From: UBA1426 sp052034085
GTDB taxonomy: Bacteria > Bacillota > Clostridia > Peptostreptococcales > Anaerovoracaceae
Assembly (NCBI GenBank): GCA_052034085.1
Contig: JBPOJA010000003.1
Location: forward strand, 6,709-70,708
DNA: 64,000 nucleotides
Reading direction: 5' to 3'
Shown: one piece after another, positions 58,860-64,000 of the stretch
How positions within the stretch are numbered: position 1 is the stretch's first letter
Layout of the letters: every line of letters begins with the position of its first letter
Notes under the pieces: model-generated
Seen by the model: only the letters and a program-made list of their open reading frames with translations
Database searches by the model: none
Told to the model about the DNA's origin: nothing
Translations under genes and position numbers: made by a program

Positions 58860-59411
58860 TTGAATAAACTTGAGAGATCGAAATTCTGGATCTTCCTGGA
58901 GAAACTGCTGAGGCTGGGGTTAATAGTGTGCGGTACAATGGTCACCCTGATTGTTTTCGCCGCAACTATAACCAGGGCTCTCAGCGTGGATTTCAGGGGT
59001 TATGAAGAATTTCTTGTCGCTTTTGCATTCTGGCTTTACATGTTTGGAACAGCCCATGGAAGCCTGGAAGGCAGCCACATAACAGCAGATATCCTCAGCC
59101 TTATTATCAAGGAGGGTGTTGTTAAGGACATTCTGGATACGCTTAAATATGTCCTTACCCTTGTAATAGGCTTTATGTTCCTGACCTGGGCAGCCGAGCT
59201 TGTAAAATGGACTATTGTGATGGGAACGGAGACCCCCACTTGGAGGATCCCAATGACCGTACACCAGTCATCCATGCTTTTTGGACTGGCTGTGGCAACC
59301 TTCTACAATGCGGTTAAGCTATATAATGAAATTAAGCTGATTGTGCAAAAATATGGGAAAAATAAAAATACAGCCATTCCCGGAACAGCTGAAGAGGGGG
59401 GGAATGACTGA
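58860..59411 (+). CDS. dctQ: TRAP transporter small permease subunit
   Basis: 183 residues from a TTG start with AAGGAGGCC upstream. Four membrane helices, with the family stretch LVAFAFWLYMFGTAHGSLEGSHITADIL between the second and third helix. It forms the membrane complex with DctM. The stop overlaps the dctM ATG. Confidence 0.88.
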   Translation: MNKLERSKFWIFLEKLLRLGLIVCGTMVTLIVFAATITRALSVDFRGYEEFLVAFAFWLYMFGTAHGSLEGSHITADILSLIIKEGVVKDILDTLKYVLTLVIGFMFLTWAAELVKWTIVMGTETPTWRIPMTVHQSSMLFGLAVATFYNAVKLYNEIKLIVQKYGKNKNTAIPGTAEEGGND

Positions 59412-60709
59412 TGACTATAGTAATCGCAATTATCGTACTTATTGTAGTGTTATTGCTTGGTGTGCCCATTCCCTTTGCATTTTTTGCTTCTTCGCTTTCA
59501 CTAGTATGGTTGGGAGGCTATGATTACACCTTCCTGTTGCCTTATGGCTATGGACAGGTAAGTTCTTTGATTCTGATAGCAATACCTCTTTTCATACTGG
59601 CAGGAGAACTTATGGACAAGAGCGGTATAGGAGAAAGCCTTATCGATTTTGTCAGCCTGTTTATTGGCAGAGTGAAAGGCGGTCTGGGTGCAGTTATGGT
59701 TGTTTCCTGCGGGCTTTTCGGAGCCATATCGGGAAGCGGATTCGCCACCCTGTCAGCAATAGGAAGTATTATGCTTCCAAGGATGTATGCGGCCGGTTAT
59801 CCCAGAGGAGTATCTGCAGCCCTTATATCCAGTGCAGCCTTGCTGGGACTTCTGATACCTCCCAGCTTAAACCAGATTCTGTACGCTTTTGTTGGAGGTC
59901 AGTCGGTGCTTGCCTGCTTCCTGGCTACGGTAGGCCCCGGTATAATTCTGATTATTCTTTTGAGTACAGTTAACTTCTGGTTATTGAGAAAGAACAAGGA
60001 TATAAAACTTGCCGACAGGATACCAAGCGGTGAAAGAGTTAAAGTTGTCACCAGAAGAACCGCCAGGGCCATTCCGGCAATGATTGCTCCGGTTATCATT
60101 CTGGGCGGAATCTACGGGGGATTCATGACGCCCACAGAAGCTGCGGCAGTATCGGTTGTGTACACAATACCGGTGGGAATCTGGTTTTATAAAGGTCTGA
60201 ACAAAGATTCCTTTATTTCAGGATTGATCAAGGCAGGAACCACAGCAGGTGTGGTAATGCTCATGCTGCTTTCCGTAATGATGCTTTCAAGGCTGTATGT
60301 TATGGAGAACCTGCCCAGGATGATACTTGATCTTATGACGTCCATATCGGACAGCCCTGCTGTCCTGACTCTGATGCTTAACCTGTTCCTTCTGATAATA
60401 GGTATGCTCATGGACGATACCAGCGCAATTCTGCTGACAACCCCAATATTGCTGCCCGTTGCAATGGGTGTAGGTATACATCCGGTTCATTTCTCTGCAA
60501 TAGTTGGAGTTAACATCGGACTGGGTGGAGTCACACCCCCCACAGCACCTTTCCTGTATCTTGGTTCAAGGGTGGGAAACGCACCGGTGGGAGAAATGCT
60601 GGGACCCACTATGTACTTCATTGCATTTGCCTGGCTGCCCACTCTGGCCATAACTACCTATGTGCCTGAGGTTGCTCTGTGGCTGCCCAGACTGCTGGGT
60701 TATGTATAG
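59411..60709 (+). CDS. dctM: TRAP transporter large permease subunit
   Basis: 432 residues, about twelve helices. It has LILIAIPLFILAGELMDKSGIGESLIDFV, GSGFATLSAIGSIMLPRMYAAGYPRGVSAALI, LIPPSLNQILYAF and a second half with GMLMDDTSAILLTTPILLPVA and GLGGVTPPTAPFLYLGSRV, the Na+-binding and scoop segments of TRAP permeases. It uses a Na+ gradient, which the methylmalonyl-CoA decarboxylase in this same window can build. A terminator follows at 60743. Confidence 0.93.
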   Translation: MTIVIAIIVLIVVLLLGVPIPFAFFASSLSLVWLGGYDYTFLLPYGYGQVSSLILIAIPLFILAGELMDKSGIGESLIDFVSLFIGRVKGGLGAVMVVSCGLFGAISGSGFATLSAIGSIMLPRMYAAGYPRGVSAALISSAALLGLLIPPSLNQILYAFVGGQSVLACFLATVGPGIILIILLSTVNFWLLRKNKDIKLADRIPSGERVKVVTRRTARAIPAMIAPVIILGGIYGGFMTPTEAAAVSVVYTIPVGIWFYKGLNKDSFISGLIKAGTTAGVVMLMLLSVMMLSRLYVMENLPRMILDLMTSISDSPAVLTLMLNLFLLIIGMLMDDTSAILLTTPILLPVAMGVGIHPVHFSAIVGVNIGLGGVTPPTAPFLYLGSRVGNAPVGEMLGPTMYFIAFAWLPTLAITTYVPEVALWLPRLLGYV

Positions 60710-60742
60710 GCCGGAGAGCTTTTGAAACGAATAAAACTTATC

Positions 60743-60775
60743 AAAGGATGGCTGAAATTATTTAGCCATCCTTTT
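60743..60775. terminator. Intrinsic terminator after dctM
   Basis: AAAGGATGGCT (60743-60753) pairs with AGCCATCCTTT (60764-60774) around a 10-base loop; TTTT then breaks at G. A-rich sequence on the other side allows some two-way action. Confidence 0.82.
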
Positions 60776-60840
60776 GAATCTTTGAGGCAGATTGCAATAG
60801 GTCCGGCCATGTGATAACATTCTTCACAAAGGAGAAATCC

Positions 60841-61239
60841 ATGGAAGGACAAAATATTAAAGACACAGCCTCTTTGGCTTTTTTGGGAGATGCCCTATAC
60901 GAACTTCATGTCAGGCATAAGTTGATATCCGGCAGGCACAGGGGCGCAGACATGCTTCACAGGGAAGCCGTCAGGTATGTGCGGGCTGAAAATCAGGCTT
61001 TTGCCATGAAACATATGCTGGAAGAAATTACTCCCCAGGAAATGGAAATTGTAAAAAGAGCAAGAAATAAGAAGATTACCACAAAACCAAAAAATGCGGA
61101 TCCGCTGCAGTATAAGTGGGCTACTGCTTTTGAAGCCCTGCTGGGTTATTTATATCTCAACGGTCAACTCGAAAGAATGAGGGAAGTAGCAGATCTGGCT
61201 ATTGAGATAACGGAAAATCAAAATGATAAAAAAGAATAA
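60841..61239 (+). CDS. mrnC: Mini-ribonuclease 3
   Basis: 132 residues, an RNase III catalytic domain without the dsRNA-binding part. LAFLGDALYELHVRHKLIS holds the signature (with conserved acidic residues) and WATAFEALLGYLYLNGQLERM the second catalytic site. It matures 23S rRNA ends in Firmicutes. The ATG at 60841 follows AAAGGAG. Its last 17 bases overlap the small protein gene downstream. Confidence 0.93.
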   Translation: MEGQNIKDTASLAFLGDALYELHVRHKLISGRHRGADMLHREAVRYVRAENQAFAMKHMLEEITPQEMEIVKRARNKKITTKPKNADPLQYKWATAFEALLGYLYLNGQLERMREVADLAIEITENQNDKKE

Positions 61240-61441
61240 ACAATACAGAAATGTCTTCAGGGACAGGCTGGCAGACTACTATCTCACCAACAGGGAAATT
61301 ACAAAACAATACGATGCTGAGCATGCCAGAGCAAAACAGTCGGGAGAAAAAGCACCCTGGAAGAGCAGCGAAAAGATTATGCTGGCGATTACCCTGACTG
61401 GAGCTTTGCTTCTGATACTGAAGTATTTGGTGTTGAAGTGA
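61223..61441 (+). CDS. Small single-span membrane protein, unknown
   Basis: 72 residues: a charged N-terminal part (RNVFRDRLADYYLTNREITKQYDAEHARAKQSGEK) and one C-terminal membrane helix (IMLAITLTGALLLILKYLVL). I know no family. Its start lies inside mrnC, so translation may be coupled. A tail-anchored topology with a cytosolic N-terminus is likely. Confidence 0.55.
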   Translation: MIKKNKQYRNVFRDRLADYYLTNREITKQYDAEHARAKQSGEKAPWKSSEKIMLAITLTGALLLILKYLVLK

Positions 61442-61484
61442 TGCGAACCGTCAGATTTCAAAAATTTGCAAGAAAGGATTTAAA

Positions 61485-62315
61485 ATGAGCAAGGCTGATG
61501 ATATTTTTATAGCTATGTCAAGAGACATCATAGATAACGGTTTTTCTTCAGAAGGAGAGGAAATCCGCCCCAGATGGGAAGATGGCAGCCCGGCCCATAC
61601 GCTTAAGAGGTTTGGAATAATAAACCGTTATGATTTAAACGATGAATTCCCTGCTTTAACTCTGCGACCGACCCCCATCAAATCCGCCACAGATGAATTG
61701 CTGTGGATCTGGCAGAAAAAATCAAACAAAATATGCGACTTGAACAGCCGGATATGGGATGCCTGGGCTGACGAAGAGGGGTGTATAGGCAAAGCCTATG
61801 GTTACCAGCTGTCACTGAAACACAAGTATCCCGAAGGTGAAATGGACCAGGTTGACAGAGTGCTTTACGATCTTAAGCACAATAAATACAGCCGCAGGAT
61901 CATGACCAATCTTTATAATTTTGAAGATCTTCACGAAATGGCTTTATATCCCTGTGCCTACAGCATGACTTTCAACGTAACCGGCAACAAACTGAATGCT
62001 ATCCTTAACCAGAGGTCGCAGGACGTGCTTGTGGCAAACAACTGGAATGTTGTACAGTATTCCATACTGGTAATGATGATGGCACAGGTAAGCGACCTGG
62101 AGCCCGGCGAGTTCATCCACGTAATAGCTGATGCGCATATTTATGACAGGCATATTCCACTCATGGAGGAAATGCTGAAAAGGCCGACTTTCCCGGCGCC
62201 AAAAGTTAACCTCAATCCGGAAATTAAAAATTTCTATGATTTCAGGCCCGAACATGTGATAGTGGAAAACTATCAGGCAAATCCTCAGATAAAGAATATC
62301 CCTGTAGCCGTGTAA
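61485..62315 (+). CDS. thyA: Thymidylate synthase ThyA (Bacillus/phi3T-like type)
   Basis: 276 residues. The catalytic cysteine is Cys157 in ALYPCAYSM, differing from the common LPPCH. ELLWIWQKKSN, WDAWADEEGCIGKAYGYQL, NQRSQDVLVANNWNV and the tail NPEIKNFYDF match the Bacillus ThyA/phi3T phage thymidylate synthase branch. It methylates dUMP with methylenetetrahydrofolate, giving dihydrofolate, which folA next door recycles. AAAGGA precedes the ATG. Many clostridia have thyX here instead. Confidence 0.92.
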   Translation: MSKADDIFIAMSRDIIDNGFSSEGEEIRPRWEDGSPAHTLKRFGIINRYDLNDEFPALTLRPTPIKSATDELLWIWQKKSNKICDLNSRIWDAWADEEGCIGKAYGYQLSLKHKYPEGEMDQVDRVLYDLKHNKYSRRIMTNLYNFEDLHEMALYPCAYSMTFNVTGNKLNAILNQRSQDVLVANNWNVVQYSILVMMMAQVSDLEPGEFIHVIADAHIYDRHIPLMEEMLKRPTFPAPKVNLNPEIKNFYDFRPEHVIVENYQANPQIKNIPVAV

Positions 62316-62349
62316 ATGACATCACATCTAAGAAAGGCAGACAAGCAAT

Positions 62350-62850
62350 ATGCTGAAAGCAATAGTGGCAGTCGACAACAACTGGGCAATCGGTAAAGAT
62401 AACCAGCTGCTGGCCCATCTTCCGGGAGATCTGGCATATTTTAAAGAAAAAACCCTTGGCAAGATTATCGTTATGGGGAGGCAGACCCTTGAATCATTTC
62501 CGGGAGGAAAGCCTCTGCCGGGACGAAAGAACATTGTATTGACCAGAAATGACTGTTACGAGGCTCAGTGCCAGATCTGCTGCTCCCTTGAAGAATTATT
62601 TGAGTCCCTGGATGGAGATGACCCCGATAATGTCTTCATAGTGGGAGGAGAGCAGATATACAGAAGCTTTTTGCCCTTCTGCGATGAGGTTTTCGTTACT
62701 AAAATCGATGCAGAGTTGCCTGCCGACAGATTTTTCCCCAATCTTGATAAAGACGATGATTGGCTTTTGGCAGATGAAAGCGATTCTCTATTTGAAAATG
62801 GCCTTACATACAAGTTCTGCACATACAGGAGAAAAGCCGAAAATGAGTGA
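62350..62850 (+). CDS. folA: Dihydrofolate reductase
   Basis: 166 residues. Motifs: AIVAVDNNWAIGKDNQLLAHLPGDLAYFKEKT, GKIIVMGRQTLESFPGGKPLPGR and NVFIVGGEQIYRSFLPFCDEVFVTKI. It reduces dihydrofolate with NADPH. It lies 34 bases after thyA and overlaps rlmB by 8 bases. A weak AAGG lies before the ATG. Confidence 0.95.
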   Translation: MLKAIVAVDNNWAIGKDNQLLAHLPGDLAYFKEKTLGKIIVMGRQTLESFPGGKPLPGRKNIVLTRNDCYEAQCQICCSLEELFESLDGDDPDNVFIVGGEQIYRSFLPFCDEVFVTKIDAELPADRFFPNLDKDDDWLLADESDSLFENGLTYKFCTYRRKAENE

Positions 62851-63568
62851 GATAATATTTGGAAGAAATCCTGTGCTGGAGGCCATCAAGAGCAGCAGGC
62901 AAATTGAGAAAATTGTTATGCAACAAGAAGCAGAGGGCTCAGCAAAAAAAATCGACAGCCTGGCAAGACAGAAAGGGATACCTGTTCAATATGTAAGGAA
63001 GCCGGCTCTGGACAGACTTGTAAAGGGAAGCCATCAGGGGGTAATTGCATACGTTTCTGATTATTCTTATGTTGAGGTAGAAGAAATTTTAGAAAAGGCG
63101 GTTTTCAGAGGGGAAAAGCCTTTCATTGTAATTCTGGACGGTATAGAGGATCCTCACAACCTTGGAGCCATTATCAGGTCGGCTGAAGGTGCCGGTGTTC
63201 ATGGAATTGTTATTCCTCAGCGAAGATCTGCCTCTGTAACTGCCACTGTGGCCAAGATTTCCGCCGGAGCTCTGGAGTACATGAACATTGCCAGAGTTCA
63301 GAATCTGGCTGATGCTGTTGACAAACTTAAAAGAATGGGGCTTTGGATTGTGGCAGGCCATATGGAAGGGGACAATTACTGGGAAAAGGACCTGAACATT
63401 CCTCTGGCGCTTATAGTTGGAAGCGAGGGTAAGGGCATCAGCCGCCTGCTTATGGACAAATGTGACTACCGGCTTTCCATACCCATGAGTGGTAAAGTTA
63501 ACTCCCTCAATGCCTCCAACGCCGCTGCGATTTTGCTGTTTGAAATAGCCAGGCAAAGAAAAACGTAA
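62843..63568 (+). CDS. rlmB: 23S rRNA (guanosine-2'-O-)-methyltransferase RlmB
   Basis: 241 residues. An N-terminal L30e-like substrate-binding part (IIFGRNPVLEAIKSSRQIEKI) precedes the SPOUT (trefoil-knot) methyltransferase domain: ILDGIEDPHNLGAIIRSAEGAGVHGIV, LIVGSEGKGISRLLMDKCD and IPMSGKVNSLNASNAAAILLFE. It methylates G2251 or a related nucleotide in 23S rRNA. The ATG at 62843 starts inside folA; a longer upstream frame lies wholly within folA and is not real. Confidence 0.94.
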   Translation: MSEIIFGRNPVLEAIKSSRQIEKIVMQQEAEGSAKKIDSLARQKGIPVQYVRKPALDRLVKGSHQGVIAYVSDYSYVEVEEILEKAVFRGEKPFIVILDGIEDPHNLGAIIRSAEGAGVHGIVIPQRRSASVTATVAKISAGALEYMNIARVQNLADAVDKLKRMGLWIVAGHMEGDNYWEKDLNIPLALIVGSEGKGISRLLMDKCDYRLSIPMSGKVNSLNASNAAAILLFEIARQRKT

Positions 63569-63605
63569 CCCTGACTGAATGTAGAAAAAAGTTGAAATTT
63601 GGCCG

Positions 63606-63634
63606 TTGACAGGCCGGAAAACCTATTGTACAAT
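63606..63634 (+). promoter_or_regulatory. Promoter of tRNA-Thr and tuf
   Basis: TTGACA (63606-63611), 17 bases, TACAAT (63629-63634). Transcription should start near 63641, 14 bases before the tRNA. One transcript likely covers the tRNA and tuf. Confidence 0.8.
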
Positions 63635-63654
63635 GTGAAAAGTGTTAAGCACAG

Positions 63655-63730
63655 GCTGTTGTAGCTCAGTAGGTAGAGCACTTCCTTGGTAAGGAAGAGG
63701 TAGGCAGTTCGAATCTGCTCAACAGCTCCA
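63655..63730 (+). tRNA. tRNA-Thr(GGT)
   Basis: A 76-base cloverleaf with acceptor arms GCTGTTG and CAACAGC, D-arm GCTC-AGTAGGTA-GAGC, anticodon arm CTTCC-TTGGTAA-GGAAG (anticodon GGT, for threonine ACC/ACU), T-arm GGCAG-TTCGAAT-CTGCT-type, discriminator T and encoded CCA. It lies 86 bases before tuf, a common clostridial arrangement. Confidence 0.96.
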
Positions 63731-63816
63731 TATTTATTACAGCATGGTGCGGGGCTCAAAGCCATTAAATGCGAACTGCTGTAAGTGTTTTAATGTAAAG
63801 TAGGAGGAAGCGAAAG

Positions 63817-64000
63817 ATGGCAAAATCAAAATTTGAACGTACCAAGCCCCACGTCAATATCGGAACGATAGGTCACGTAGACCATGGAAAGACCACATTG
63901 ACAGCGGCCATAACCAAGACCCTGCATCAGAGGTATAATCTGGGTCAGATGGTAGCCTTTGATCAGATAGACAAGGCACCTGAGGAAAAAGAGAGAGGGA
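63817..64000 (+). CDS. tuf: Elongation factor Tu, N-terminal part (cut by window edge)
   Basis: The first 61 residues of EF-Tu: MAKSKFERTKPHVNIGTIGHVDHGKTTLTAAI with the G1 P-loop GHVDHGKT, then QIDKAPEEKERG from switch I. EF-Tu brings aminoacyl-tRNA to the ribosome. GGAGGAAG precedes the ATG. The gene continues beyond the window. Confidence 0.97.
   Translation, partial: MAKSKFERTKPHVNIGTIGHVDHGKTTLTAAITKTLHQRYNLGQMVAFDQIDKAPEEKERG

Noticed and set aside
63569..63654. sigH between rlmB and the tRNA-tuf unit, as in many Firmicutes
   Set aside because: The gap is only 86 bases and holds the tRNA promoter; there is no room for the gene, so it must be elsewhere or absent.
1..64000. Insertion sequences, prophage, CRISPR array or defence island
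   Set aside because: No transposase, integrase, phage structural gene, Cas gene or regularly spaced repeat was seen anywhere in the window.

Overview
The window looks like a chromosome segment of an anaerobic, low-to-mid GC Gram-positive bacterium of the class Clostridia. The evidence is a set of Firmicutes gene orders (comF / raiA RNA / hpf; cdaA-cdaR-glmM; tilS-ftsH; dusB-greA-lysS; radA / carD / PIN-TRAM / ispDF / proS / cysS / mrnC / rlmB / tRNA-Thr / tuf), strong Shine-Dalgarno sites with frequent TTG and GTG starts, a PPi-type phosphofructokinase, a biotin-dependent Na+-pumping decarboxylase operon and sporulation-associated families (CotH, GerMN, RsgI-like). A family-level placement (for example Anaerovoracaceae or Peptostreptococcales relatives) would be a guess. 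No insertion sequence, prophage, CRISPR array or rRNA was seen. There is one tRNA gene and one long structured RNA.

Region 1 (1-11750) is mostly accessory. It starts with feoB (cut by the edge) and feoA, facing a DtxR-type repressor across a promoter with DtxR-like iron boxes. Next come an MFS carrier, a CotH-like protein, an ECF sigma factor with its RsgI/PepSY membrane anti-sigma factor, an unrecognised conserved protein divergent from a phosphonatase-like HAD hydrolase, a DUF3160 lipoprotein with a membrane-anchored partner, an EamA transporter and two small membrane proteins. Region 2 (11766-22819) holds a CoA-disulfide-reductase-like flavoprotein, a REC-PAS-PAS-(degenerate GGDEF)-EAL protein, an NAD+ synthetase whose glutaminase half seems to have lost its catalytic residues, YhaM, CCA-adding enzyme, RecD2 and ComF.

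Region 3 (22795-30553) begins with a 186-nt RNA closed by a perfect 13-bp helix between comF and hpf, matching the raiA-motif context. It continues as hpf-cdaA-cdaR-glmM-gerMN-sahH, linking ribosome hibernation, c-di-AMP synthesis and cell-wall precursor supply, and ends with gltX on the opposite strand. Region 4 (30656-43253) is tilS-ftsH, a methylmalonyl-CoA decarboxylase operon (mmdADCB), dusB-greA-lysS-asnS and a pair of Gate-domain membrane proteins.

Region 5 (43304-64000) is the radA-to-tuf housekeeping block, with an EF-G paralogue, a reversed pfp where disA often sits, carD with tandem promoters, PIN-TRAM, ispDF, proS, a chrA pair, Nudix, cyclophilin, a LysM/G5/M23 peptidase and cysS. 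A TRAP transporter operon (dctPQM) interrupts the block before mrnC, and thyA-folA lie between mrnC and rlmB. tRNA-Thr(GGT) and the start of tuf close the window. No intergenic gap exceeds about 300 bases; the largest are described individually.
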